Assembly: GCF_014192115.1 (NCBI RefSeq)
Contig: NZ_JACHXL010000001.1
Coordinates: forward strand, 186,001-250,000
Direction of reading: 5' to 3'
Length of the DNA stretch: 64,000 bases
Origin: Psychrobacter luti
GTDB taxonomy: Bacteria > Pseudomonadota > Gammaproteobacteria > Pseudomonadales > Moraxellaceae
Shown piece after piece: positions 34,283 through 44,389 of the stretch. The translations under genes were made by a program, and so were the position numbers. Positions within the stretch are counted from its first letter, which is position 1, and every line of letters starts with the position of its first letter. The notes beneath the pieces are model-generated. The model was not told where the DNA came from, made no database searches, and saw only the letters and a program-made list of their open reading frames with translations.

Positions 34283-34831
34283 ATGAATAATCAATCACTA
34301 AACAGTGAATTATCAAACCCGGAATTAGCGGAGCAACAAGAGGCGGCTGAACAAGCAGCCATCGAAAAACGCCGCGAGCATTTAAAAAACGAATCAATCC
34401 GCTTAATTGATATGGCAGACAATGAGCCAAATTCTGCCCTTAAATGTATCCATCAGCTGAGCGTGGCAGGCGGCGCAACTGAAGCAACTTATATTGCTAT
34501 TGAGCAGCGTATCGTTGCTGATCAAGATGCTGCTGGTGCCTATCATTTGGCATTATTGGCGCAAAATACCCCGGACTTACCCATCGATGCGCGTCAACTT
34601 ATCGAGCTTGTGGTCAATAAAGGCGATAACGCTCAACGTTTGGCTTTGTTAAAAAACTTGCCATTACCGCCAGTTGAGATGATTAAAGAGCAAATCTTGG
34701 CTAGCGATGATGGTGATGCTATTGGGCAAATGAATGCCTATTTGCAGATTAACCCAGAAGGTTATGGCAGCCACCATATGCTGGCAAGTGGGCAGTCCGA
34801 CCGTATTGTACCGCTCAGTCCGGGTAAATAA
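34283..34831 (+). CDS. Conserved-looking protein of unknown function
   Basis: The ATG at 34283 follows AGAGAG by six bases; a TTG at 34262 is less likely. The 182-residue product has an Ala/Glu/Gln-rich N-terminal helix (ELAEQQEAAEQAAIEKRREHLKN, cut here to its character: a short coiled-coil-like stretch at residues 10-35). A helical body with Leu/Asp/Ala spacing follows, and the end is a Gly/His/Ser tail (GYGSHHMLASGQSDRIV). There is no signal peptide, membrane helix or Cys-rich motif. I do not recognise a family. It lies between grxD and mnmG with its own spacers. Confidence 0.65.
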   Translation: MNNQSLNSELSNPELAEQQEAAEQAAIEKRREHLKNESIRLIDMADNEPNSALKCIHQLSVAGGATEATYIAIEQRIVADQDAAGAYHLALLAQNTPDLPIDARQLIELVVNKGDNAQRLALLKNLPLPPVEMIKEQILASDDGDAIGQMNAYLQINPEGYGSHHMLASGQSDRIVPLSPGK

Positions 34832-34941
34832 ATCCCACCTAGGCTCATCAAGCTTCTATTGATGCACCTTCATCGTTAATTTGAATAATAGTTAATTTAA
34901 ATAGTTTTTCGTATAACGTTTTTTAAGCGGCAAAAAATTGT

Positions 34942-34947
34942 TATAAT
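34942..34947 (+). promoter_or_regulatory. TATAAT -10 box of a probable mnmG promoter
   Basis: TATAAT is perfect and lies about 145 bases before the mnmG ATG. The -35 region is T-rich without a good TTGACA. A small dyad (ggctcatctgagtc) follows downstream in the leader. Confidence 0.4.
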
Positions 34948-35090
34948 TACCGGCTATCTAACCTATCTTTAATGGCTCATCTGAGTCGTTATCTCTTTTT
35001 TAAATTCGACTGACGTTTATTTACCGGTAGCCATGCTATTTGAACATAGCCTCTGCCTCATGGTAGCGTTGAAAGTCAAGTGAGGCATAC

Positions 35091-36989
35091 ATGCAATACC
35101 CAAAAAATTACGACGTGGTAGTGATCGGCGGCGGTCATGCTGGCACAGAAGCTGCTCTGGCAGCCGCACGTATGGGGGCGCAAACTTTACTTTTAACGCA
35201 TAATATCGAGACGCTGGGGCAGATGAGCTGTAACCCTGCGATTGGTGGTATCGGTAAGTCGCATTTGGTGCGTGAGATTGATGCGCTTGGTGGCGCGATG
35301 GCATTGGCGACTGACAAATCTGGCATCCAGTTTCGGGTGCTAAATAGCCGTAAGGGTGCTGCCGTTCGTGCCACGCGCGCGCAAGCAGATCGTATCCTTT
35401 ATAAAGCCGCCATTCGTCATACGTTAGAAAATCAGCCAAACCTTGATATATTCCAACAAGCGGCTGACGATATCTTGGTCGAAAATGGTCGCGCGACGGC
35501 TGTTGTGACGGCAACGGGTATTATTTTTAACACCCAAACTGTCGTACTGACTTCAGGTACTTTTTTAGGCGGTGTCATTCATATCGGTTTAGAGAACTCA
35601 AAAGGTGGACGCGCAGGCGACCAGCCTTCTATCAAACTTGCTGACCGTTTGCGTGAGCTAAAGTTACCAGTTGGACGTCTAAAGACAGGCACGCCCGCGC
35701 GTATCGATGCACGTAGCGTTGACTTTAGTGTGATGACCGTACAGCCCGGTGATACGCCTTTACCAGTGATGAGCTACATGGGTGATGTATCCATGCACCC
35801 TGAACAGGTCAACTGCTATATTACGCATACTAATGCGCGTACCCATGATATCATCCGTGAGAATCTAGACCGCTCACCGATGTTCTCTGGAAAAATCGAG
35901 GGAGTAGGGCCGCGTTATTGCCCGTCTATTGAAGACAAGATTCACCGCTTTGCGGATAAAGACAGCCATCAAATCTTTATTGAGCCAGAAGGTTTGACCA
36001 CGCATGAGTTGTATCCAAATGGCATCTCAACCAGCTTGCCGTTTGATGTGCAATTAGACTTTATCCATAGTATGAAAGGCTTAGAAAATGCTCATATCAC
36101 CCGTCCAGGCTATGCGATTGAGTATGATTATTTCGATCCGCAAAATCTAAAGCCAACGCTTGAAACTAAATCGATTGATCGCTTGTATTTTGCTGGTCAA
36201 ATCAATGGGACAACAGGCTACGAAGAAGCGGGCGTGCAAGGTCTATTAGCTGGTACTAATGCGGCATTGGTCACCTGTGAAAACAGTGAGTTTGATGTTT
36301 GGACGCCGCGCCGAGATGAAGCGTATCTTGGCGTACTGGTCGATGATTTGATTACGCATGGTACTACTGAGCCATATCGTATGTTTACCAGCCGCGCCGA
36401 GTATCGTTTGCTGTTGCGTGAAGACAATGCCGATCAACGTTTAACCGAAACCGGTCGCAAATTAGGCTTAGTGGATGACGTGCGCTGGCAAGCTTATGAA
36501 GAAAAAATGGAAGCTATTGCTTCAGAAACTGCACGTCTTAAAGATATTTGGGCAACCCCTGCTAATGCTCTAGGTCAGCAAGTCACCGAGCACACAGGAG
36601 AGGTACTGTCTAAAGAATCTACCGCTTATGACTTATTGAAACGCCCACAGATACATTTTAATGATATCGCGGCCATCACGGGTTCAGAGGTCGATAGCCA
36701 AGTCGGTGAGCAGATCGAGATTTCTGTGAAATACGCCGGCTACATTGACCGTCAGCAAGAAGATATTGATCAGATGAAGCGTTTGGAAAATACTGCATTG
36801 CCAATGGATTTTGATTATAGTGTCGTGTCAGGATTGTCCAATGAGATTGTGCAAAAACTGGCGCAAATTCGTCCTGCAACCTTAGCACAAGCTGGACGTA
36901 TTAGCGGTGTCACGCCTGCAGCCATTCAATTACTAGCGATGACCGTTAAAAAACAGAAAAAAGTACAGGCGGCATTAAATGCTTCATAG
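35091..36989 (+). CDS. mnmG: tRNA uridine-5-carboxymethylaminomethyl modification enzyme MnmG (GidA)
   Basis: This 632-residue FAD protein works with MnmE to add cmnm5 at U34 of several tRNAs. The N-terminal dinucleotide motif is [44 protein letters not shown] and [11 protein letters not shown] are family signatures, as is the [18 protein letters not shown] motif near residue 370. The C-terminal helical domain ([41 protein letters not shown]) is complete. Length equals the E. coli protein. A strong terminator follows, so it is not in an operon with rsmG as in many bacteria. Confidence 0.98.
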   Translation: MQYPKNYDVVVIGGGHAGTEAALAAARMGAQTLLLTHNIETLGQMSCNPAIGGIGKSHLVREIDALGGAMALATDKSGIQFRVLNSRKGAAVRATRAQADRILYKAAIRHTLENQPNLDIFQQAADDILVENGRATAVVTATGIIFNTQTVVLTSGTFLGGVIHIGLENSKGGRAGDQPSIKLADRLRELKLPVGRLKTGTPARIDARSVDFSVMTVQPGDTPLPVMSYMGDVSMHPEQVNCYITHTNARTHDIIRENLDRSPMFSGKIEGVGPRYCPSIEDKIHRFADKDSHQIFIEPEGLTTHELYPNGISTSLPFDVQLDFIHSMKGLENAHITRPGYAIEYDYFDPQNLKPTLETKSIDRLYFAGQINGTTGYEEAGVQGLLAGTNAALVTCENSEFDVWTPRRDEAYLGVLVDDLITHGTTEPYRMFTSRAEYRLLLREDNADQRLTETGRKLGLVDDVRWQAYEEKMEAIASETARLKDIWATPANALGQQVTEHTGEVLSKESTAYDLLKRPQIHFNDIAAITGSEVDSQVGEQIEISVKYAGYIDRQQEDIDQMKRLENTALPMDFDYSVVSGLSNEIVQKLAQIRPATLAQAGRISGVTPAAIQLLAMTVKKQKKVQAALNAS

Positions 36990-37062
36990 TCATAAGTTGA
37001 GAGATAAAAGTAAAAAGGTAAGATAGAAAAGTAACGTAGCAACAACTATCAGCTTAAAGCGT

Positions 37063-37102
37063 AAAAAAAGCCCATAATGAGAAATCGTTATGGGCTTTTT
37101 TT
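37063..37102. terminator. Intrinsic terminator of mnmG
   Basis: The arms aaaaaaagcccataa and ttatgggcttttttt pair perfectly around a 10-base loop and end in eight T. Confidence 0.92.
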
Positions 37103-37262
37103 GTCAAAATATCGCCGTTACGAAAAGAAAGTCGCATACCAGCTTGTCTTGCTTGCTGTTTTGTCTCTATACTCATGTGACCAATCATCCTATTTATCAT
37201 TCATTAATTTATGTCGCTGTTGTCCATAGTATGGTGGGCCTGTCACCGAATTGAGCTTATTT

Positions 37263-38222
37263 ATGACCGCTGCTATTATTTTTGCCATCACCATTGTACT
37301 GCCTAACCTTTTTTTGATGGGGTTGGGTTTTTTTATGCAGCGGCGTGGTGAGGCGAGTCAAGCTTTTATCGATCAAGCATCCAGCTTTGTCTTTAATTAT
37401 TGTTTGCCTTGCTTATTGTTTTTTAGCGTTGTCGATAGTGAGGTCGATTACGCTAAGCAAATGATTTTAATTGTGGCTGGTATTTTGGTGACCTTTATCC
37501 TATTTATTGGCGCCGAGATTTATGCCAGTTATTTTATCCGTAAGCCTGCCGACCAAGGTGTGTTTGTACAAGGTATCTTTCGCAGTAATATGGCGATTAT
37601 CGGGCTAGCAACCGTCGCCAACGCTTACGGAGAGCAGGGCTTAAGTATTGGCGCCGTCTATATGGGTGTGGTGACGATATTATTTAATATCTTAGCAGTT
37701 ATTACACTCAGTCGTGTGTCCAAAAGCGCAGCCGATACGTGGCTCAGTCGCAGCATAATGATTATCAAGAAATTGTTTACCAACCCATTAATCATTGCGT
37801 TGGTAGCGGCATTTGCTTACAAAGCGTTACCGCTGCCGCCTATTACGGGCGTGATTCATAAGACGGGCGATTTATTGGCAGCGGTAGCATTACCGTTAGC
37901 ACTGATTTGCGCTGGTGCGAGTATTGATTTAAAGTCGATGTTGCACCCGTCTGGGCTGTCCATGCAGGCTAGTATTGGCCGTATCGTTATTGCCCCTTTT
38001 GTGGCGATCGCTGTTGGGTTAAGCTTTGGTTTATCAGGCGTGCATATGGGCGTGCTGTTTTTGATGGTAGCATCACCGACGGCAGCTGCCAGTTATGTGA
38101 TGGCAAAGGCCATGGGTGGGAATGATATATTGGCCGCTAATATTTTAGCATTTACAACCGTGGTAGGAATGTTTGGCATGGCGATTGGTGCGGCAATACT
38201 ACGTGTGTTAGGGTGGATATAG
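37263..38222 (+). CDS. AEC-family (auxin efflux carrier-like) transporter
   Basis: This 319-residue inner-membrane protein has about ten hydrophobic segments, starting with a tight helix MTAAIIFAITIVLPNLFLMGLGFFMQRR. Family traits include FVQGIFRSNMAIIGLATVANAYG in the centre and the C-terminal repeat ending LMVASPTAAASYVMAKAMGG. Relatives export or import small carboxylates or amino acids (malate, malonate), so specificity is open. The ATG at 37263 is chosen over a TTG at 37251. The ornithine-cyclodeaminase-like gene follows after 79 bases and may share its transcript, hinting at amino acid transport. Confidence 0.88.
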   Translation: MTAAIIFAITIVLPNLFLMGLGFFMQRRGEASQAFIDQASSFVFNYCLPCLLFFSVVDSEVDYAKQMILIVAGILVTFILFIGAEIYASYFIRKPADQGVFVQGIFRSNMAIIGLATVANAYGEQGLSIGAVYMGVVTILFNILAVITLSRVSKSAADTWLSRSIMIIKKLFTNPLIIALVAAFAYKALPLPPITGVIHKTGDLLAAVALPLALICAGASIDLKSMLHPSGLSMQASIGRIVIAPFVAIAVGLSFGLSGVHMGVLFLMVASPTAAASYVMAKAMGGNDILAANILAFTTVVGMFGMAIGAAILRVLGWI

Positions 38223-38301
38223 CACCAATCATTATGCTTAGTCATCGCGTTTAATTATGGATATAAACTAAATAATAAATTGATAAAAAGGAGCACCCAA
38301 C

Positions 38302-39321
38302 GTGCAGTTATTAAATCAAGCAGTCGTGACCGAATATCTCAATATGCAAGCGGCCATTGACGCCATTGAAGCGATGTTACATCAACAAGCGGCGCATCCT
38401 AAGTGGATTAAAGCGCCTGAGCGTTTAGTCATTGAGACTTTTAGTGAAGATGATAAACACAGCTCAGGGTCGCATCTATCGATGCCCGCCACGATTTATG
38501 ATGGTGAAAAAGAATATACTGCCGTGAAATTGGTGACCATTTGCCCTGATAATCCTAGCCGCAATATGCCAACGACTACTGCCCTTATTACCGTATCTGA
38601 TAATGATACTGGCGCCATATTAGCGATTATGGATGGCATTTATATTACTCAAGTGCGTACCGCGGCGTTGTCAGGTATTGCAACCAAATATATGGCAAAG
38701 CCTGATTGTCAAAGTGTGGCTGTCGTTGGTTGTGGCGGTATGGCTTATGAGCAATTGCATGCGGTATTGACAGTACGTCCTGAGATTAAAACCGTTTATT
38801 TGTGGAATAGAAGCAGTGAAGGCGCTGAGCAATTTAAAACGCGTTTTGAGCGTGATTACAGTCAATGGAGCGTTGATATAAGCATTTGCAAAGATATCAA
38901 TGATGCTATCTGTGATGCCGATATTATCAATGTGGCGACACGGGCGACAGAAGGCTTATTTGATAGCAATCATATCAAGGCCGATGTACATATCAATGCG
39001 GTAGGAGCATATCAGCCGTTGATGAAAGAGATCAGTAATGAGGTTATCGCCAATAGTAATATGGTGGTGGTTGATGACTTAGCGGGTAGTCGCCATGAAG
39101 CAGGTGATTTAATCCAAGCTCACGATAGTTCTGATTGCGCATGGACATGGGATGACCTTAGTGGCGATTTACAAGCGCTCGTAACAGAAAAGATAGTAAA
39201 ATCAGAGTCAGGTATAACTCTGTTTAAATCGGTCGGCGCAGCAAGTTTTGATGCAGCCGTGGCTTTATATGTGGCCAAACAAGCCAAACAAAAAACCTTT
39301 GGTGCTGCAGTTGATTGGTAA
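38302..39321 (+). CDS. Ornithine cyclodeaminase / mu-crystallin family protein
   Basis: This 339-residue protein starts at a GTG with a very good site (AAAGGAG, eight bases upstream). It has the OCD/mu-crystallin layout: an N-terminal dimerisation part with HLSMPATI, VKLVTICPDNPSRNMPTT and an RTAALSGIATKYMA motif. A Rossmann domain with VAVVGCGGMAYEQLHAVLTV near residue 140 and the WNRS strand follow. NAVGAYQPLMKEI lies further on. Family activities include ornithine cyclodeaminase, alanine dehydrogenase, ketimine reductase and lysine cyclodeaminase; sequence alone does not decide. It probably forms a unit with the AEC transporter and ends at a strong terminator. Confidence 0.88.
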   Translation: MQLLNQAVVTEYLNMQAAIDAIEAMLHQQAAHPKWIKAPERLVIETFSEDDKHSSGSHLSMPATIYDGEKEYTAVKLVTICPDNPSRNMPTTTALITVSDNDTGAILAIMDGIYITQVRTAALSGIATKYMAKPDCQSVAVVGCGGMAYEQLHAVLTVRPEIKTVYLWNRSSEGAEQFKTRFERDYSQWSVDISICKDINDAICDADIINVATRATEGLFDSNHIKADVHINAVGAYQPLMKEISNEVIANSNMVVVDDLAGSRHEAGDLIQAHDSSDCAWTWDDLSGDLQALVTEKIVKSESGITLFKSVGAASFDAAVALYVAKQAKQKTFGAAVDW

Positions 39322-39382
39322 GAATACTGACGGCTTTTAACGTCAATATTTGAATGTTTTTATCCCAACTATTATTACCATT

Positions 39383-39421
39383 AAAAAGCCCCCTTTTCAA
39401 ATTAGAGAAGGGGGCTTTTTA
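39383..39421 (+). terminator. Intrinsic terminator of the AEC/OCD unit
   Basis: aaaaagcccccttttc (39383-39398) pairs with gagaagggggcttttt, with a T-run at the end. The GC-rich core makes this a strong site. Confidence 0.92.
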
Positions 39422-39434
39422 CATCGAGTGTCAT

Positions 39435-39587
39435 TTATTTAAAGTTATCTTTATTACGTTTTTTTTCAGTACGCTGTTTGCGCTTGGGGCTAATATGATA
39501 AGTAAAATAGCCGGCAACGACCATCACCGCAATAAAGGCCACAATATATAATAATATTGATAAATCGATAAAGGCCGAGGGTTTCAT
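39435..39587 (-). CDS. Small single-span membrane protein (50 residues)
   Basis: The minus-strand frame from ATG 39587 to TAA at 39435 encodes 50 residues. MKPSAFIDL is followed by one clear hydrophobic helix (about residues 9-31, LSILLYIVAFIAVMVVAGYF) and a strongly basic tail (SPKRKQRTEKKRNK). Basic residues after the helix predict an N-out, C-in orientation by the positive-inside rule. It begins 48 bases after the stop of the luciferase-like oxidoreductase gene on the same strand and may share its mRNA. GAG about ten bases upstream is a weak ribosome site. Function unknown. Confidence 0.6.
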   Translation of the reverse strand: MKPSAFIDLSILLYIVAFIAVMVVAGYFTYHISPKRKQRTEKKRNKDNFK

Positions 39588-39635
39588 GACCGTAATCTCA
39601 TTAGGGCTTATCAATAATTATGCGAGCAGGGCGGT

Positions 39636-40637
39636 CTATTGTAAAGTAAACAAGTTTAGCTCAGGTGTAAGTTCCAGTGAACGTAAACGCGCTGCTTGAT
39701 CATAAACGTTGGCAGTGACAATCAATTCATCTGGCTGATACTGCGCAAGGAATTTAGCAAGTTTCGGTTTGACCGTTTCTACAGAACCGACAAATGAGAC
39801 GGATAAAGCGCTGTCTACCATCATTTGCTCGGCAGGGCTCCATATGCTGTCCATATCGTAAGTTGGCATTGGCATTTGTCCGCGTTCGCCGCGACGTAGA
39901 CGCACGAAGCTTTGCTGCGCTGAAGTAAAGTGATATTGTGCGGTCTCGTCATCATCGGCAAGTAACAGGTTTGCCGCTAGCATCACATAGGGCTTAGCAA
40001 GATGCGCCGATGGTTTAAACTGTTCACGATACGCGGTGATGGCTTGACCCAGCATCTGCGGAGCAAAATGTGAGGCAAAAACGTATGGTAGGCCTAAATG
40101 TGCTGCTAAGGTCGCGCCAAAAAGCGACGAGCCCAGTATCCAAATAGGAATATTTGATTTAGCCCCTGGGAATGACTGCACAGGACTGTCATCGGTGCCA
40201 TCGCCTAAGAAATACAGCAGTTCTTGTACATCTTGTGGAAAACGATCGGCATCTTGCATTTGACGACGCAGTGCCTGAAAAGTAGCACCATCTGTACCCG
40301 GTGCGCGGCCTAGACCTAAATCTACGCGGTCACCATATAGCGCCTGTAAAGTACCGAACTGCTCGGCGATAACCAGCGGTGCATGATTGGGCAGCATGAC
40401 GCCACCAGCGCCAATGCGTATACGCTTGGTTTGACTGCCGATATGCGATAACAGCACGGAAGTCGCTGCACTAGCTATGCCAGGCATGTTGTGATGCTCG
40501 GCCATCCAATAACGGTTAAAGCCAGATTTTTCTGCTTGCTGCGCGATAGCAACCGTCTGTGCAATGCCTTCAGCGATGGTTTTTCCTTCAGGAACGGGTG
40601 CTAAGTCTAAAAAGGATAATGGAATTGTATTGCTCAT
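39636..40637 (-). CDS. LLM-class (luciferase-like) flavin-dependent oxidoreductase
   Basis: This 333-residue (beta/alpha)8-barrel protein of the bacterial luciferase superfamily is close in layout to E. coli YhbW. It starts [15 protein letters not shown], has [50 protein letters not shown] and [11 protein letters not shown], and a C-terminal [17 protein letters not shown]. Such proteins use reduced FMN (and sometimes F420 in other lineages) for oxidation of small substrates; the substrate is unknown. A possible co-transcribed membrane micro-protein lies downstream. Confidence 0.9.
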   Translation of the reverse strand: MSNTIPLSFLDLAPVPEGKTIAEGIAQTVAIAQQAEKSGFNRYWMAEHHNMPGIASAATSVLLSHIGSQTKRIRIGAGGVMLPNHAPLVIAEQFGTLQALYGDRVDLGLGRAPGTDGATFQALRRQMQDADRFPQDVQELLYFLGDGTDDSPVQSFPGAKSNIPIWILGSSLFGATLAAHLGLPYVFASHFAPQMLGQAITAYREQFKPSAHLAKPYVMLAANLLLADDDETAQYHFTSAQQSFVRLRRGERGQMPMPTYDMDSIWSPAEQMMVDSALSVSFVGSVETVKPKLAKFLAQYQPDELIVTANVYDQAARLRSLELTPELNLFTLQ

Positions 40638-41007
40638 GATTCACCTATTGTTATGATGGCGCTATTCAACGACATTTTTATAGTTAGTTTTTTTAAACAT
40701 CAGTAATAAAATAAAAAGCATTCTGATTATTCAATAGCTCATATGATGGGGCAGTTATAGAGAATATAAAGGTCAACGCTCAAGGTAATAACAAATCGTA
40801 ATAATTCGAGGCGTATATAAGAGTACCGCACAGATTTTTTACCGAAATAAATAGTCTTATAAAAGAAAAAATACAAACGGCACCCTTATCAATAGATAGC
40901 GGTGCCGTTTGTATTTGTTAAAAAGATGATTGTTAAACAATGATGCTTGAAGTCGCTATTAATTGCCTAAGCGCCGCTGCTTAATAAGCTACTGACTAAG
41001 TTAAAAG
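40638..41007. other. Spacer between cysB-like gene and oxidoreductase gene
   Basis: The 370-base gap contains one strong terminator (40869-40916) for the upstream minus-strand regulator gene, then AT-rich sequence that should hold the oxidoreductase promoter. No further gene seen. Confidence 0.5.
40869..40916 (-). terminator. Intrinsic terminator of the CysB-like regulator gene
   Basis: aaatacaaacggcacc pairs exactly with ggtgccgtttgtattt around a loop of about 16 bases. On the minus strand the T-rich run (complement of aaaagaaaaaa) follows the stem. Confidence 0.9.
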
Positions 41008-41940
41008 TTACTGGCTAAATTGCTTTTGGCATAGCTCCATAAAGGCGCGTCCATATTGACGAATTTCTGCATCATCACGTACGGCCATCCAACTGGTAAA
41101 ACGTCCGAAATGGTCAACAGGAATAGCAGTCAAATTCTGATAATGACTTGGCTCAAATGCCATTTCGGCAATAATACCAATGCCCAATCCCAATCCAACA
41201 TAAGTGCTAATCACATCGGCATCAAGCGCTGCGAGTACAATGTCAGGCTCAAGTCCTGCGTCGCTAAATGTTTTATCAATAGCGCCGCGCCCCGTAAAGC
41301 CGCCATGATAAGTCACGATTGGATAGCTGGCAAGCGTTGGTAAATCAATCGATTCCAGTCCTGCCAGCTCATGGTCGCTTGGTACAATGACGCGATGCGT
41401 CCAGTCATAATAGCGGTAGCAACGTAAATAGTTATTGTGTAATAACGATTCAGTGGCAATACCAATATCTGCCTGCCCGCGAATGACCATCTGAGCGATG
41501 GTTTCAGGATCTGCCTGTTGCAGGATTAAATTAACCTTGGGGAAGCGCTCTTTAAACTCTTTGACTACTTCTGGCAATACATAACGCGCCTGCGTATGCG
41601 TGGTGGCAATTGTCAGCGTGCCAATATTGGGATTATTAAAATCCAGACTGAGGTTTTCAATGGTACGAATTTCAGCAAAGATAGATTCGATGTGCGGCAT
41701 AAGCGCTGTGCCCATGGTCGTCAGCCCAGTTAGACGTTTGCCTTGGCGCACGAACACTTCGGTTTTAAGCTGGTTTTCAAGTGCTGCAATATGTTTTGAT
41801 AGACTCGATTGGCTGGTGTGCAGCACGGTTGCTGCTTGACTTAAATTATAGCCATTAATTACCGTATGCCACACTGTTTCCAACTGCTTGAGTTGGATTT
41901 GTAGATGCCGCTGATTGACCACTACGTCGATTGCCATCAC
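41008..41940 (-). CDS. LysR-family regulator, CysB type
   Basis: This 310-residue protein has an N-terminal winged helix-turn-helix (QLETVWHTVINGYNLSQAATVLHTSQSSLSKHIAALE) and a periplasmic-binding-like effector domain. Its hallmark segments are closer to CysB/Cbl than to general LysR proteins: LTIATTHTQARYVLP, the ADIGIATE strand, PIVTYHGGFTGRGAIDKTF and LDADVISTYVGLGLGIGIIAEMAF. CysB controls sulfate and cysteine assimilation with acetylserine as inducer. No cys gene adjoins it. It lies divergent from ampG after a 472-base spacer; a YeeE/YedE sulfur transporter is 39 kb away. Which CysB paralogue it is cannot be decided. Confidence 0.88.
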   Translation of the reverse strand: MMAIDVVVNQRHLQIQLKQLETVWHTVINGYNLSQAATVLHTSQSSLSKHIAALENQLKTEVFVRQGKRLTGLTTMGTALMPHIESIFAEIRTIENLSLDFNNPNIGTLTIATTHTQARYVLPEVVKEFKERFPKVNLILQQADPETIAQMVIRGQADIGIATESLLHNNYLRCYRYYDWTHRVIVPSDHELAGLESIDLPTLASYPIVTYHGGFTGRGAIDKTFSDAGLEPDIVLAALDADVISTYVGLGLGIGIIAEMAFEPSHYQNLTAIPVDHFGRFTSWMAVRDDAEIRQYGRAFMELCQKQFSQ

Positions 41941-42412
41941 TTAACCCTATGGTATAAATATACAAAACCTATCTGTATATAAAAATAAAAACGTACAAAT
42001 ACTCAGTAAGTTGCTAGTGTAAATCAAAGCTATTATTCTTGTATATAATAAATAGCTATGAATTTATGTTAATTTGGAATATGGGCTAGTTTGTTTTACT
42101 TAAAATGGCAAGAGAGCTTAAAAGCAAGATGCGATTAAAAATAGGTATTTTTAATACTTAAGTGAGATTTTGATACACGACGTTACCGTAATGAAATAAA
42201 TGACGGTGCTAAATACTGTGGTCATTAAGTTAATGCAAAAACATCTAGTCAAGGTTCGTGTTCTCAAGTACCATAATTCAATTTTGTACTGATGATGGTT
42301 TTATGCAACGCTGAGCAATTTTTATCGATCCTTTTTATCTATTATCAATAAGAAATGATTGATAAAAATTGTGCGCAGTTGTGTTATTTATCTCAATTTT
42401 TGGTGAGTTATT
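41941..42412. other. Divergent spacer between the CysB-like gene and ampG
   Basis: These 472 AT-rich bases contain no credible gene. Near ampG an 8-bp dyad (ttatcaat 42342-42349, attgataa 42358-42365) with an 8-base spacer could be an operator or a leader hairpin. Confidence 0.5.
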
Positions 42413-44323
42413 ATGTCTGCTGTCCAACCTGTAACGCCTGATCAACCGATTGCCAAAAAATCATGGGGAGAAGCCGCCAAAGCTTATCTAGACCCACGTG
42501 TCATTATCATGCTGTTTTTAGGGTTTTCAGCCGGTATTCCTATCTTGCTCATTTTCTCCAGTCTGTCATTATGGCTGAGAGAAGCAGGCATTGACCGTGG
42601 TGTTGTTACCATGTTCAGCTGGGCGGCATTGGGGTACTCATTTAAGTTTATTTGGGCGCCATTAATCGACGCGCTACCGGTACCTTTTTTGACCAAATGG
42701 TTGGGCCGCCGCCGTAGTTGGATGGTGGTATCACAGCTGCTCATCGTATTGGCTATTTTTTTGATGGCGACGGTCAACCCTATTAGTGAAGACGTGTTGG
42801 TTTATATGGCTGGCGCGGCAGTTCTACTTGGCTTTTCTTCTGCCACGCAAGATATCGTCATTGATGCTTACCGCATTGAGCTGGCACCGCCATCGATGCA
42901 GTCTATTTTGTCTTCTATCTATGTGTCAGGTTACCGTGTTGGTATGATTGTCGCTGGGGCAGGCGCGCTATATTTAGCAGATTATTTTGGTTCGACGGAA
43001 AGCTTTTATAGTTATGAAGCGTGGCGTAATACTTATTATATTATGGCTGGGGTTATGACCTTGGGTATATTGACCACCTTTGCCAGTTATGAGCCAACCG
43101 CTGAGATTTTACAAAGTCATAAGCAAAAAAGTAATCTCAAAATTTTCTTAATATACTCAGCGTTACTGTTAATACCAGCCTTGTTATTCGGCGTCATATA
43201 TCTTATCAATATCCTTATTAATAAAGTTTTTGATAGTACTATCGCCCTGATACCGCTAATGGCAATGCCCAGTATTAAGTTCTACTTTATAGCGTTGGTT
43301 GTGTGTGCCCCATTGCTGCTATTGTACTTTATGATTAATCAACCTAAGATTATTAATAAAGCACCATTGGTGGCTGAAACGCGCGAAGACTACGTCAGAT
43401 TGGTTTTACTGTTTGTATTTGCCGTCGTAGCATTTATCGCGGCCTATGTATTAATAGGGCAAGTATTGCCAGAGTTTGAAGGTGTGTTTGTTAGCTTTAT
43501 TAGTGAGACATTGCATTTATTAGTAAGCTTAGCAGCAGCACTGGCAGCAGGTTATGCATTGGTAAAAGTCGGTTTAGTGAAAAAAGAAATTGCGATGGCA
43601 ACGTGGATTGAGCCTATCTTAGATTTCTTTAGACGCTATGGAAAAAAGGCGTTATTGTTATTAGCACTGATTGGTTTATACCGTATCTCAGACATTGTGG
43701 CAGGGGTAATATCAAACGTTTTTTATCAAGACATGGGCTTTAGTAAAACTGATATTGCCAATGCGGTAAAATTGGTTGGCGTGATTATGGCCATTGCTGG
43801 TGGTTTCTTAGGAGGGCTGTTGGCGCAGCGTTTTCGCATCATGCATGCCATGATGATTGGCGCTGTCCTTGCTTGTGCGACTAATTTATTATTTGTGGTC
43901 CTGACCTATAATCCTGGCAGTTTGCCCATCATGTATATGGCGGTGATATTTGATAACTTAGCAGCTGGTCTTGCTAGCGCGGTATTTATTGCCTTCTTAT
44001 CGGCATTGACCTCTATACGTTTTACCGCGGTACAGTATGCTATTTTCTCTTCACTGATGACTTTGATTCCTAAGGTCATGGGTGGTTATTCAGGCTCTAT
44101 TGTAGATAGTATGGGCTATCCATTCTTCTTTATTTTTACCTTTGCGATTGGTATTCCAATTTTAGCGCTGATTTACTTTGTCGATAAACATATCGTCATT
44201 GGTGATAACGACGATATTTATGGCGACAGTGATGGTGAAGGCAGCAAAGGTATTGGTGATAAGTTGACAAAAGCCAATCCGAATCTAACGGATACCAAAG
44301 AGCCACCACGTGCCTCAGAGTAG
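42413..44323 (+). CDS. ampG: AmpG-family muropeptide MFS permease
   Basis: This 636-residue protein has about 14 hydrophobic segments. The N-terminal half matches AmpG: YLDPRVIIMLFLGFSAGIPILLIFSSLSLWLREAGIDRG, FIWAPLIDALPVPFLTKWLGRRRSW, and SATQDIVIDAYRIE. AmpG imports anhydromuropeptides released during cell-wall turnover. The length exceeds the E. coli protein (491); an internal stretch of extra hydrophobic segments and a polar C-terminal tail (DGEGSKGIGDKLTKANPN) account for this, as in other Moraxellaceae/Pseudomonas AmpG. It is followed by prmC on the same strand after 66 bases. Confidence 0.9.
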   Translation: MSAVQPVTPDQPIAKKSWGEAAKAYLDPRVIIMLFLGFSAGIPILLIFSSLSLWLREAGIDRGVVTMFSWAALGYSFKFIWAPLIDALPVPFLTKWLGRRRSWMVVSQLLIVLAIFLMATVNPISEDVLVYMAGAAVLLGFSSATQDIVIDAYRIELAPPSMQSILSSIYVSGYRVGMIVAGAGALYLADYFGSTESFYSYEAWRNTYYIMAGVMTLGILTTFASYEPTAEILQSHKQKSNLKIFLIYSALLLIPALLFGVIYLINILINKVFDSTIALIPLMAMPSIKFYFIALVVCAPLLLLYFMINQPKIINKAPLVAETREDYVRLVLLFVFAVVAFIAAYVLIGQVLPEFEGVFVSFISETLHLLVSLAAALAAGYALVKVGLVKKEIAMATWIEPILDFFRRYGKKALLLLALIGLYRISDIVAGVISNVFYQDMGFSKTDIANAVKLVGVIMAIAGGFLGGLLAQRFRIMHAMMIGAVLACATNLLFVVLTYNPGSLPIMYMAVIFDNLAAGLASAVFIAFLSALTSIRFTAVQYAIFSSLMTLIPKVMGGYSGSIVDSMGYPFFFIFTFAIGIPILALIYFVDKHIVIGDNDDIYGDSDGEGSKGIGDKLTKANPNLTDTKEPPRASE

Positions 44324-44389
44324 CTAAGACAATAAAGTATAACCAGTTCGACAGGCTTATTCAGTAAACAGTAATTTTACGAGTTATTT

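Noticed and set aside
37054-37176. 40-codon minus-strand frame downstream of mnmG
   Set aside because: It runs through the mnmG terminator hairpin, has no ribosome site, and its end is simply the hairpin read as codons.
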